A stretch of DNA of 42,169 nucleotides, from NCBI RefSeq assembly GCF_028745735.1, contig NZ_JAQZSM010000028.1, forward strand, positions 1 to 42,169, written 5' to 3'. Below the pieces are notes generated by a model. The model did not search any database and had not been told where the DNA came from. It saw only the letters and a list, made by a program, of their open reading frames with translations. The position numbers and the translations under genes were made by a program. Positions within the stretch are counted from its first letter, which is position 1. Every line of letters starts with the position of its first letter. This DNA is from Roseinatronobacter alkalisoli (GTDB lineage: Bacteria > Pseudomonadota > Alphaproteobacteria > Rhodobacterales > Rhodobacteraceae). Of this stretch, positions 1-7,427 are shown in pieces.

Positions 1-2
1 TG

Positions 3-1097
3 TGCCTTGTGGCAAGTCATTCCTATACCTCGGATAATTACGGCACAGGCGGGACCAGGGGCGATGATCTGGCCTATCGCGGGCGCTATGTGCTGATGCC
101 CGGCACAGCGCCGATGCTGCCTGAGAGAAAGACCCCCCTCGCCGATGTGCGCGGCCCGCAAACGGCGATGGTGGTGGGCGCCGAGGGCGAGGAGATCGAT
201 TGCGACGAATACGGCCGGATCCTGGTGCGCTTCCACTGGGACCTCAACAAGGCCAATTCCATGCGCTGCCGCGTGTCGCAATCCTGGGCTGGCAATGGCT
301 GGGGCGGCATGGTGATCCCGCGCGTGGGCATGGAGGTGGTGGTCGAGTTCCTCGACGGCGACCCGGACCAGCCGCTGGTGACGGGCTGTGTCTATAACGG
401 GCGCAACAAGGTGCCGTATGAACTGCGCAAGCACAAGACCCGCAGCACCTTCCGGACGGATACGCACAAAGGCGCAGGTTTCAACGAATTGCGGTTCGAA
501 GATGAGGCAGGGCGTGAGGAGATATACGTCCATGCGCAGAAGGATCGGAATGAAAAGGTCCAGAACAACCACTCGGAGCGCATCGATAATAATTGGATCC
601 AGAGCGTGGGTCACAACAAACGAATTGAAGTAGAAGGGTCACATTCCGAAATCATTGGTGGCAATTATGCGTTGCAAGTTGGTCCATCTGCGATAGCTCA
701 TTTTATATCAAAAACGATGACAATGCTTTTGGGCGGAGTAGGAAAGGCCGCTTACAGACTTGGTATCCCTGGTATTCTTTCTCCTGGGGAGGGTTCTGCA
801 ACAATCGTAATAGAAAAGAACAAGGCTGAAGTCGTCGGACTAGCATCATCTGAAGTCGCGGGGTTTGTGAAGGAAATCATTGCAGGACGCAGAATCGCGA
901 TGCGATCAGGTGAAAGTATCGAGATGGAAAGCAGGGATGGTATAGACGTGATCGCAGATCAAACGATCACATTGTCATGCGGGGCTTCGTCTATCACATT
1001 GCAGGAAGACGGTACAATTACCTTTATTGGCAACAAGGCTGTTTTTGAAATGAAGGAACATTTCAAGGTTAAATCTGGCAGGGTGGATCTGAACTGA
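3..1097 (+). CDS. vgrG: VgrG, type VI secretion spike protein (3' part)
   Basis: This is the C-terminal part of a VgrG, the trimeric spike at the tip of the type VI secretion tube. The frame is open to the left edge (residues C-L before the GTG at 9), so the true start lies upstream. The gp5-like OB-fold is visible as [10 protein letters not shown], then [15 protein letters not shown] and [15 protein letters not shown], about residues 65-130. It is followed by the needle region ([13 protein letters not shown], then NHSERI) and a tail that resembles DUF2345-type VgrG ends ([11 protein letters not shown]). Base use shifts near 590-620: upstream codons are GC-rich, while the tail is clearly more A/T-rich like the next two genes, suggesting an exchanged tail. 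It ends in a TGATG overlap with the next gene, so the cargo is probably co-translated. The family call is secure; an effector role for the tail is not shown. Confidence 0.93.
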   Translation, partial: CLVASHSYTSDNYGTGGTRGDDLAYRGRYVLMPGTAPMLPERKTPLADVRGPQTAMVVGAEGEEIDCDEYGRILVRFHWDLNKANSMRCRVSQSWAGNGWGGMVIPRVGMEVVVEFLDGDPDQPLVTGCVYNGRNKVPYELRKHKTRSTFRTDTHKGAGFNELRFEDEAGREEIYVHAQKDRNEKVQNNHSERIDNNWIQSVGHNKRIEVEGSHSEIIGGNYALQVGPSAIAHFISKTMTMLLGGVGKAAYRLGIPGILSPGEGSATIVIEKNKAEVVGLASSEVAGFVKEIIAGRRIAMRSGESIEMESRDGIDVIADQTITLSCGASSITLQEDGTITFIGNKAVFEMKEHFKVKSGRVDLN

Positions 1098-1792
1098 TGG
1101 CTGACGAAATTGATAGATTTGTTGCAAATCGCTTCTGTTCACTGGGCCAGGAAGCGTGCTCCAACGCAAGAGGGGCATTGTCGCTGAACAGACCTTGGGC
1201 AAGCGAGGGTGATTTCGGTGCAGACGGCGCGCTGCAGACAACGATTGAAAATATGAATTTGCCAAGAGGCGGACCGGCATCAGTAGAATCCTTCACAGAT
1301 CGCTATGCAATATATGCTCGAAGAGCCCTGCAATCCGCCGGAGTAACACAACCCAGTTACAATCGAATTGCTAGTGTCGCCAGACGAGTCCAATATGCCA
1401 CACGCGGTCTTGGCGCTACTGCTGACGTTTATGAACAACTTACGGTAGGTTGGGCTATGGATTTCAGAGGAAATCAGGTGAAAGCGCTCTGCCGACAGCA
1501 GCTTGAAAGCCGTGCGCAGCACCCCGATTTTGTCGAGGTAGCTGCATATATTTCAAAGGTTGATCCATTCTATGATACGGTAGAAGATTTCGTCACCAGT
1601 CTTGCAATGATCATTCAGGACGTCCCCTCATGGGATTTGGATAGCTACGCTATATTGGCCGCGTTTGATGCGCATCATATTCCCAAAATCGGCTTTGACG
1701 ACCTCATGGCAAAGCCTATCAGCCCGTCAGCACAACGAGAGGCACTCGACGAAACTGACATTATGGGGTTGGAAGGAGCATTTGACGAATGA
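1097..1792 (+). CDS. Unrecognised protein after vgrG (candidate T6SS cargo or adaptor)
   Basis: A 231-residue protein that I do not recognise. Its ATG at 1097 overlaps the vgrG stop (TGATG), and its own stop overlaps the next start (ATGA at 1789), so the three genes form one translational unit. No signal peptide or membrane segment is visible. It looks soluble and mostly helical, with a charged, aromatic-containing middle and an acidic end (LEGAFDE). Cysteines are few (FCSLGQEAC near the start, one in ALCRQQ). Codons are more A/T-rich than in the vgrG core, matching the vgrG tail, so the block probably arrived together. Genes in this position in T6SS islands are commonly adaptors, chaperones or effectors; assigning one of these here is inference from position only. 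Confidence 0.75.
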   Translation: MADEIDRFVANRFCSLGQEACSNARGALSLNRPWASEGDFGADGALQTTIENMNLPRGGPASVESFTDRYAIYARRALQSAGVTQPSYNRIASVARRVQYATRGLGATADVYEQLTVGWAMDFRGNQVKALCRQQLESRAQHPDFVEVAAYISKVDPFYDTVEDFVTSLAMIIQDVPSWDLDSYAILAAFDAHHIPKIGFDDLMAKPISPSAQREALDETDIMGLEGAFDE

Positions 1793-2721
1793 GAATACGG
1801 TTTTACCCCTCTCGGCTAAAAGCTGGTTTGCTATCCTTTCTATTGCTGGTTGTCGGTAGCGGAGCTGTCATTGCGGAATCTATCCGGATCAGCGGTATTC
1901 TCGAAGAGGATTTTGATGAAGTTATGGCAACGCTGGACAGAGATGCGCTGCTCACTATGCCTGTAAACGATGCAATCTGGTTCATGGATCATAGTCTGGA
2001 TCTGAGCCTCCATGAAACAGACCTGTTCAACCGTTTCCTAGAGGGGCGTGACGCTCTGCGGGACCTCGTCAATGTCGAGGTATTTTACAAAATAACTTTT
2101 GCTGTCTCTCCAGATGTCACGAAAGAGTATTGTCGGAGAATAAGAAGCATCACAGGATTGGAGAGCATAAAGGACGAGTGTCAGGAGGTTGTTGCTGGCT
2201 TTCTGACTCGAGGATATGGAGAAAGGTTTGACAAGAGTCTCTATCGCCCAGAGGACCTTGATAAGTTGTATCCTTACACATGGAGCGACCGCGTTATAAG
2301 TTCAGATACTATCGGCCCGACATCTGGAGACCGGTTGCGCCGGTTGGCCGAACTCGAGGGGAACCATGTCTATCGAGATTTCCCCGCACTGGTGGCAAGC
2401 ACGATGCCGTGTTCGCACGCTGCACAACAACAGCCGGAAATTGCCCGCGCGACCGCAGAAGTCTGCAATGGTGGCGAGATTACACAAGAGGCCATAGATG
2501 CTGCCGAATTCGCGCCCATCATGCAGGTTGCCCTAGCGTCCTGCCGAGAACGCGAAGACCAGAAACAATGTGTTATTGTGATGGGTAATCGCGCCGTCCA
2601 CTTGGGTTATTGCTCCCGTCCGCGTAGTCTGGACCCCGCCGTCGATTGGCACAGCACACGCCTTTTCCGTACATGTCTTGCTGGTTATGCTGTGGGCCCG
2701 CTAAAACAAGTGGCACCCTGA
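1789..2721 (+). CDS. Exported cysteine-rich protein of unknown function in the vgrG-PAAR cluster
   Basis: A 310-residue protein whose start overlaps the previous stop (ATGA). Residues 1-29 form a clear Sec signal peptide: RIRFYPSRLKAG, a leucine-rich core (LLSFLLLVVGSG), then AVIA before the likely cleavage site. The mature part has eight cysteines, among them CRRIRS, DEC, MPC, EVC, ASC, KQC, GYC and RTC. This fits a disulphide-bonded periplasmic protein. I recognise no domain. A periplasmic protein coded between VgrG and PAAR could be an immunity protein against a periplasm-acting effector or an accessory protein; both are inference. Codon use is A/T-shifted like its upstream partner. The next gene follows after 109 bp. 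Confidence 0.78.
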   Translation: MRIRFYPSRLKAGLLSFLLLVVGSGAVIAESIRISGILEEDFDEVMATLDRDALLTMPVNDAIWFMDHSLDLSLHETDLFNRFLEGRDALRDLVNVEVFYKITFAVSPDVTKEYCRRIRSITGLESIKDECQEVVAGFLTRGYGERFDKSLYRPEDLDKLYPYTWSDRVISSDTIGPTSGDRLRRLAELEGNHVYRDFPALVASTMPCSHAAQQQPEIARATAEVCNGGEITQEAIDAAEFAPIMQVALASCREREDQKQCVIVMGNRAVHLGYCSRPRSLDPAVDWHSTRLFRTCLAGYAVGPLKQVAP

Positions 2722-2830
2722 GATGTGGCGAAACATGCCACTGGTAAATTATGTGATGATCGAAAACGGAGCACGGACCGGCTTGCATCGGTATCAACAC
2801 AGCCGCATAACTTTTGCAGAGAGGTCCTGA

Positions 2831-3124
2831 ATGCCCGCAATTTCCCGAACAGGTGACATCGCGTCCGGACATGGTTGCTTTCCGCCATCGCCTGCGATCA
2901 CCGGCAGCCCCGATGTCAATTTGAACGGCATCCCCGCATTACGGCAGGGCGATGCGGTAGCGCCGCATGGGTGCAGCAAGTGCCCGCCACATCCACGCAG
3001 CGTGTCCGGCGGATCCGGCAGCGTGTTCGTCAATGGCCGCCCCATCGCGCGGCTTGGTGATTCAATTGATTGCGGCGGGGCGATGGACGCAGCATCGGGC
3101 GATGTGTTTGCAGATGATGGGTGA
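2831..3124 (+). CDS. PAAR-domain protein, T6SS spike tip
   Basis: A 97-residue stand-alone PAAR protein, which would cap the VgrG spike and sharpen the puncturing tip. The pattern is plain: an N-terminal ISRTGDIASGHGC, two glycine/proline turns (SPDVNLNGIPALRQGDAV and SVFVNGRPIARLGDSI), and the metal-binding set H/C (GHGC, PHGCSKC, DCGG). The length matches the minimal family, with no C-terminal toxin extension, so any effector is a separate protein. It starts at ATG 2831 after GAGAGGTCCTGA, where GAGG gives a usable ribosome-binding site. It is the last gene of the plus-strand T6SS block; the next genes are on the other strand. Confidence 0.95.
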   Translation: MPAISRTGDIASGHGCFPPSPAITGSPDVNLNGIPALRQGDAVAPHGCSKCPPHPRSVSGGSGSVFVNGRPIARLGDSIDCGGAMDAASGDVFADDG

Positions 3125-3384
3125 GGAGTGGATCGGCGCGAAGGTTCTGGCGGGATCTGGAAATGGTACGCAAGGGAATCATGCTCCTGCTTAACGGCAA
3201 TCTTCGGCGATAGTTCTGCGCTTCGGTCCTATGCTGCGCCGCGCCTGAATGTCTGGTTCGGTGAAGCCGCTTTACCGCATGACACAGACACTAAACGGCA
3301 GCAGAGGGCCGACCACGTTGAACAGGCAGTCGTCCATGCAAGGTGCAGGAAGCCGCCTGTGTCATCCGATCGTTTCGCGGATGG
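3125..3384. other. Gap between PAAR and ankyrin genes, no gene seen
   Basis: About 260 bp separate the convergent PAAR and ankyrin genes. Short frames here look like noise. A stretch near 3225-3300 (ATGCTGCG, then GTCTGG) faintly resembles the dispersed repeat described at 4818, but too weakly to call. No convincing terminator hairpin was found. Confidence 0.4.
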
Positions 3385-3870
3385 TCACGGAGCAGGCGGC
3401 CATTTCCCCTCGGCCATCATCGCACGTACCTGTTCAGGCGTGTAGACTTGGCTCAACAGCCCTGCCTGCGCTAGATGCGCGCGCACGGCATTCAGAGAGG
3501 ATCCGAAGATGCCATTGGTGTCCACACGGGTCGAATTGGCCCGATATGGTAGGGTATAGCCACGTCCATCCGCCAAATCCATACGCGCGCCGCGCTCGAT
3601 CAAATACAGCACCATCGGCCAGTTATCCACGATTGCAGCAGCAAGAATCGGGGTTGCGCGATGGAACCCCTGCGCCTCGATATCGCCACCGGCATCCAGC
3701 CAAGCCTCGACGGCGGCCCGATCGCGCTGTTTGATCAGCCAGAAGACCCCCGGCAGCCCATCCGGGCCGTTGGCCGTGATATCGATCTGAGACTTTGCCA
3801 CGGGCACCCCAGAAATAGACGAAACCAGCGCCACCAGCATGGCGACCATGACGGAGCGTGAGCCCCTCAT
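3385..3870 (-). CDS. Small exported ankyrin-repeat protein
   Basis: A 161-residue protein. I place the start at the ATG at 3870, which overlaps the stop of the upstream ankyrin gene (ATGA), rather than at an earlier in-frame codon. From there a signal peptide is visible (MRGSRSVMVAMLVALVSSIS, cleaved near VAKSQ). The rest is about two ankyrin units: PGVFWLIKQRDRAAVEAWLDAGGD, then ATPILAAAIVDNWPMVLYLIERGARMDLADG. The C-terminal tail MMAEGKWPPAP matches the tail of the neighbouring ankyrin protein (LLAEGRWPPVP), so the two are tandem paralogues. Location beside vgrG/PAAR makes a T6SS immunity or accessory role possible, but this is inference; ankyrin proteins of this type have many roles. Confidence 0.85.
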   Translation of the reverse strand: MRGSRSVMVAMLVALVSSISGVPVAKSQIDITANGPDGLPGVFWLIKQRDRAAVEAWLDAGGDIEAQGFHRATPILAAAIVDNWPMVLYLIERGARMDLADGRGYTLPYRANSTRVDTNGIFGSSLNAVRAHLAQAGLLSQVYTPEQVRAMMAEGKWPPAP

Positions 3871-5024
3871 TGTGGCACAGGCGGCCAACGCCCCTCTGCC
3901 AGCAGCCGCTCGACCTCGCGGGGTGGCAAGACTATCCGGATTATGCCGCGATCATTCAGGATCTGGCGAACACGATTGAGCGCCTGACCACCCTTGGTTT
4001 CTGGTCGTATACGTGACGTTGCGGCCACCCATAGCACTGTGAAACCGGTTACATCCGCCGCAAGTGGCTCGGCGCCAGCATGTAGCAACACTTCTACCGT
4101 CTGCCAGTTCTCGCCCTTCGCGGCAATCAGCAAGGGTGTCCCCTGAGCATTTCCGCGCGCATTTAGATTCGCACCCGCAGCGATCAGATCCTGAACCTTT
4201 CGGATTTCCATTCTCTCAAAGGCAGTAAATATCTGGGGGTGGCCATCTGGGCCGGAGGCATCAGGATTTTCGATTTTATCTGGCATGCGCGTTTTCCTGA
4301 CTCGCGAAATGTACAGCACCTGCTCGCCAAACAACAACACCTTTGATCTTGAAGCGACCAGATAACCCTGTTCTTCAGCCTTCGTCAGAAAGGCTACATA
4401 GATAATTATAGGCGCCCCTAGCCCCCAGAGGATCAGCGTGCCGAAGATGCTCCGGTGTACCATGACTTTCGATGTTTTGCCCAAAAGGGGTAGAATAGAG
4501 ATCGCGACCATGTCTATCATCCAGAAAGAGGGTTGATTGATCAATAGTGGTGTGGTGCCGGCGGCCAACTCGGCGTCCCAATTGCGCAGATCAGACCACC
4601 AGCACCACGCTGTGGCAAGAAACAGGACGGCAAGAGCCCCCAGCACACTCAAGGCAAATGAGCGGCGGTAGCGGATAAGACACCCCTTCGGTCTCGAATT
4701 TGCGCCACGTGATATGACGTAAGAATGTCCGGTCTGGTGAATCTGCGATGCAGCACCGAGCAAGTCGGCGAGCGGCAGGTAAGGGCCGAGTACGCCGATC
4801 TGGCCAACGCCTTCGCACTGGGCGGGAAGCCGACTGATGGCAGTGCAGCATCGCATCCGCAGCATATGACTAAAGCTGCCAGTCGCGATGTCCGCCGTGA
4901 AAAGGCCCCAGTGCGCAGGAACCGGTCTATGCAATGTTCCGGTCGCAAAATCAGCATGCAAGGCGCGATTGGTCCACGCGGCCATTTGGCTGCCACAGTG
5001 AGACGCCCCGAAGCGGTCATTCAT
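3867..5024 (-). CDS. Membrane-anchored ankyrin-repeat protein, N-terminus doubtful
   Basis: The open frame codes 385 residues, but probably only the part after residue about 118 is a real protein. From there come three hydrophobic segments (ALSVLGALAVLFLATAWCWW at about 124-143, FWMIDMVAISILPLLG, and IFGTLILWGLGAPIIIYVAFL), then ankyrin units (GPDGHPQIFTAFE, TPLLIAAKGENWQTVEVLLHAGAEPLAADV) and the tail EGRWPPVP shared with the next gene. The first 100 or so codons run through a dispersed repeat found elsewhere in intergenic DNA (core 4818-4886) and do not look like protein. No ATG or GTG lies just before the first membrane segment; a TTG at 4652 is possible. The gene has probably lost its original start by rearrangement. 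Its stop overlaps the following gene, so the pair was one operon. Confidence 0.65.
   Translation of the reverse strand: MNDRFGASHCGSQMAAWTNRALHADFATGTLHRPVPAHWGLFTADIATGSFSHMLRMRCCTAISRLPAQCEGVGQIGVLGPYLPLADLLGAASQIHQTGHSYVISRGANSRPKGCLIRYRRSFALSVLGALAVLFLATAWCWWSDLRNWDAELAAGTTPLLINQPSFWMIDMVAISILPLLGKTSKVMVHRSIFGTLILWGLGAPIIIYVAFLTKAEEQGYLVASRSKVLLFGEQVLYISRVRKTRMPDKIENPDASGPDGHPQIFTAFERMEIRKVQDLIAAGANLNARGNAQGTPLLIAAKGENWQTVEVLLHAGAEPLAADVTGFTVLWVAATSRIRPETKGGQALNRVRQILNDRGIIRIVLPPREVERLLAEGRWPPVPQ
4818..4886 (-). repeat. Dispersed imperfect repeat, copy A
   Basis: On the minus strand this reads GACTGGCAGCTTTAG, then ATGCTGCGGATGCGATGC, then CAGTCGGCTTCCCGCCCA. The same order of blocks occurs at 14490 (minus), 26615 (minus), 34524 (plus) and 40690 (plus). 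The outer CGACTG and CAGTCG are inverted copies, so the unit is bounded by short inverted arms. It lies inside the doubtful 5' part of the ankyrin frame. Confidence 0.75.
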
Positions 5025-5162
5025 ATTCGTTGCAGCGAATTTGGCTCAACTGATCATCGAAAACTTTACGTCACCGCAGCAAAATGAATATGAAGCAGCA
5101 TTCTGGGCCCCAGTGGGCGCGCTTCCTACTCTTCTGAATTGATCGCACATGAAGCCGTTCGG

Positions 5163-6308
5163 TCATCTCAAGACTTCGCCGTGTCGCTCCAAAGCTGGCC
5201 GAATTTTCTGCAGATCCGCCGTGACAAGGCCCTGGCTCGTCAGTTCGATAGGCATATCGTGGTGGAGCGCGAGGGCAGCGGCCGCTTGACCAAGTGCCGG
5301 AGCCATCATGATCCCGTAGCCGCCCTGTCCAGCAAGCCAGAAGAAATTGGGCAGCTCATCATCAAATCCAATGACCGGATTTTCATCCACTACGAAGGAC
5401 CGCAAGCCTGCCCAGCTGTGGTTTATCTTCTGGATCGTCACCCGGGTCTCGCGTTGAAGCCAGTCAGCAAGCACCGCTATTTCCCATTCATCAGCTTGGA
5501 TATCCTGAGCATCTACAGCTTCCTGATCACCGAGCGAGGCCATGATCCGGCCACCATCGGGCTTGAAATAGGCATCGCTCGCTGTGAAATCCACAGCGGG
5601 CATAGGGCGGGGGTCGAAGTCGGGCGGTGCATCTACGATGATCGCTGTACGGCGCTTGGGGACCAGACCTATCGGTCGCGCGCCCGCAAGTGCGGCCACA
5701 TGATCGGCCCAGGCCCCGGCGGCATTTATGATGATGCGGGCCTGAAAGCTGCTGTCGGATGTGCGTGCAGTCCACAGCCCCTCGTTGTGGGACAGCCCAC
5801 AGATCCGTTGCCCGCAGGCCAGAGTGCCGCCATGTCGCTTGACGCTGCGCAAAAAACCCTGATGCAGCGCTGCGACATCTATGTCAGCAACGCCTGGCTC
5901 GTGGACAGCCGCGCCAACGCGCTCTGGGCGCAGCAGTGGTACCAGCGCCAGGGCGGCTTCGACGCTGATCTCGTTCACGTCGCGGCCCGGTGCGGACAGG
6001 GCCAGCAAGGCGCTAAGGCAATGCTCTTGCCCCGGTTCGGCAATGGTCAGCCCGCCGCGCGGGGACAGTAGTGGCTGAGCGCTGAAGCCGGAGGGTGGTG
6101 TTGCGAAGAATTCAGCGCTGGCGCGGTTGATCGCCTGAACAAGGGGCGTGCCTTGATGTGGGGTGAACAATGCCGCCGAACGCCCGGTTGCGTGATAGCC
6201 GGGGGTCGCCTCTGCCTCCAGCAGCAGAACGGAGCCATGGCGGACCAGTTCATGCGCGACTGCGGCGCCAGATACCCCCGCGCCTACAACCAAGAAGTCG
6301 TACTGCAT
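5163..6308 (-). CDS. FAD-dependent D-amino-acid dehydrogenase-like oxidoreductase
   Basis: A 381-residue DAO-superfamily flavoenzyme. The start is set at the ATG at 6308, six bases after GGGGAG, because an earlier in-frame start adds an implausible leader. The N-terminus carries the dinucleotide-binding fold VVGAGVSGAAVAHEL, followed by GYHATGRSAALFTP, a motif that resembles bacterial D-arginine dehydrogenases (GYHSTGRSA). The C-terminus has FFWLAGQGGYGIMMAPALG, the usual flavin-contact end. Such enzymes oxidise D-amino acids to 2-oxo acids, passing electrons to quinone or another acceptor. It is divergent from an RpiR-type regulator and a dipeptide-type transporter, suggesting oxidation of residues freed from imported peptides. 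The substrate is not readable from the sequence; glycine- or sarcosine-oxidase activity is an alternative. Confidence 0.85.
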   Translation of the reverse strand: MQYDFLVVGAGVSGAAVAHELVRHGSVLLLEAEATPGYHATGRSAALFTPHQGTPLVQAINRASAEFFATPPSGFSAQPLLSPRGGLTIAEPGQEHCLSALLALSAPGRDVNEISVEAALALVPLLRPERVGAAVHEPGVADIDVAALHQGFLRSVKRHGGTLACGQRICGLSHNEGLWTARTSDSSFQARIIINAAGAWADHVAALAGARPIGLVPKRRTAIIVDAPPDFDPRPMPAVDFTASDAYFKPDGGRIMASLGDQEAVDAQDIQADEWEIAVLADWLQRETRVTIQKINHSWAGLRSFVVDENPVIGFDDELPNFFWLAGQGGYGIMMAPALGQAAAALALHHDMPIELTSQGLVTADLQKIRPALERHGEVLR

Positions 6309-6419
6309 GATGTTCTCCCCTCGGGCCGCCAACAAGGCGCGCCACAACCAGACGCACGGCAAATCACCTGCGACAAAAGGCATCGCCTTCCGCGCCTACA
6401 AGCGCCCCAATCTACTACG

Positions 6420-6457
6420 TTTGCAAGTAAAATAATTTCGTTGGGATTTTTGCAAGT
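6420..6457. promoter_or_regulatory. Candidate RpiR operator between divergent genes
   Basis: The A/T-rich divergent gap contains two direct copies of TTTGCAAGT starting at 6420 and 6449, 29 bp apart (close to three helical turns). Between them lies AAAATAATTTC, a weakly symmetric A/T core. A site here could control both the flavoenzyme gene and the regulator/transporter operon. This is inference from position and repeat structure. Confidence 0.4.
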
Positions 6458-6496
6458 TTTCTGTCATACAGTATTTAGAACGAAAGGATGCTCCCG

Positions 6497-7387
6497 TTGC
6501 CTGATTCGCTGCGTCATCGCCTCTCGGAAAGTCTCGCGACGGCCTCCAAGGCTGACCGCCTGATCGCGTCTTACATGCTGGCGGAGCTGAACAATTTGCC
6601 GTTCGAAACAGCAGCCAGCCTTGCGATGAAGGTGGGCGCGTCCGAGGCAACAGTTGGTCGGTTCTGCCGCACCTTGGGTTACAAAAGCTTTCGGGATCTT
6701 AAGGATCACATGCGGCGCGATATCGGTGACCGGCCGTGGCTGATTGCTGATCGCCTGCGTGAGTTTGAGAACCAGGCAAAGGCAGGCGAAGACCAGATCG
6801 CACATGGGCTGAAACTGGAAATTGCAGCATTGGTCGCGGTCTATGAGCTGGCACGGACCCCGGAATGGGCGCGGGCGGTCAAACGGCTGGCCTCGGCTTC
6901 GGCGGTCTATGCGATCGGGTTTCAGACCGAGCGTGGAATGGCGCAGGTGTTTGTGAACCAGCTGCAGTATATCCGCGACCGTGTGCATCTTCTGGATCTT
7001 GCGGGCGGCAATTTTGGGGAACTGCTGGCTGCAGGCCCCGGTTCCCCCTGCCTCGTGATCTTTGAGGGGCGGCGGTATTCGCGGATGGCGCAGCTTCTGG
7101 CGCAGGATGCAAAGAACGCGGGAATTCCAGTGACGCTGATCACCGATCCGTTTTGCGACTGGGGCCACTCCCTCGCGGACGAGATGTTCGTGGTGCAGAC
7201 CGAGTTCAACCTATTCTGGGAATCTGCCGCCCAGATGGCAAGCCTTGCTAATCTTCTGGTTAATGGCGTCTTTTTGGAACTTGGGCACTCGGTTGAGCAA
7301 CGCATGAATGAAATCGCACGCCTCTATAGCCGCTACACTGGCTATTTCGGCGATCCGACCGGCCCCGCCGGGGCAAGCGGCACTTAA
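6497..7387 (+). CDS. RpiR/MurR-family transcriptional regulator
   Basis: A 296-residue regulator: an N-terminal RpiR-type helix-turn-helix (about residues 1-75, with FETAASLAMKVGASEATVGRFCRTLGYKSFRDLKDHM), then a SIS sugar-phosphate-fold domain (about 115-255, AVYAIGFQTERGMAQVF, CLVIFEGRRYSRMAQLL). The family usually senses phosphorylated sugars or related metabolites, although several members next to peptide or amino-acid transporters are known. An ATG at 6488 is in frame but sits directly on AAAGG. The TTG at 6497 lies eight bases after AAAGGA, which I prefer. The transporter operon starts 40 bp downstream, so it is the probable local regulator of that operon and of the divergent flavoenzyme. 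Confidence 0.9.
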   Translation: MPDSLRHRLSESLATASKADRLIASYMLAELNNLPFETAASLAMKVGASEATVGRFCRTLGYKSFRDLKDHMRRDIGDRPWLIADRLREFENQAKAGEDQIAHGLKLEIAALVAVYELARTPEWARAVKRLASASAVYAIGFQTERGMAQVFVNQLQYIRDRVHLLDLAGGNFGELLAAGPGSPCLVIFEGRRYSRMAQLLAQDAKNAGIPVTLITDPFCDWGHSLADEMFVVQTEFNLFWESAAQMASLANLLVNGVFLELGHSVEQRMNEIARLYSRYTGYFGDPTGPAGASGT

Positions 7388-7427
7388 GAAACTTCACGAA
7401 AAACTTGAACCAACAAGGGAATAAACT

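Noticed and set aside
3225-3300. Possible sixth copy of the dispersed repeat
   Set aside because: Only ATGCTGCG and a GTCTGG-like block match, with wrong spacing; below the level of the five listed copies.
5139-6071. 310-residue plus-strand frame over the flavoenzyme
   Set aside because: Shadow of a clear FAD-binding protein; no family features.
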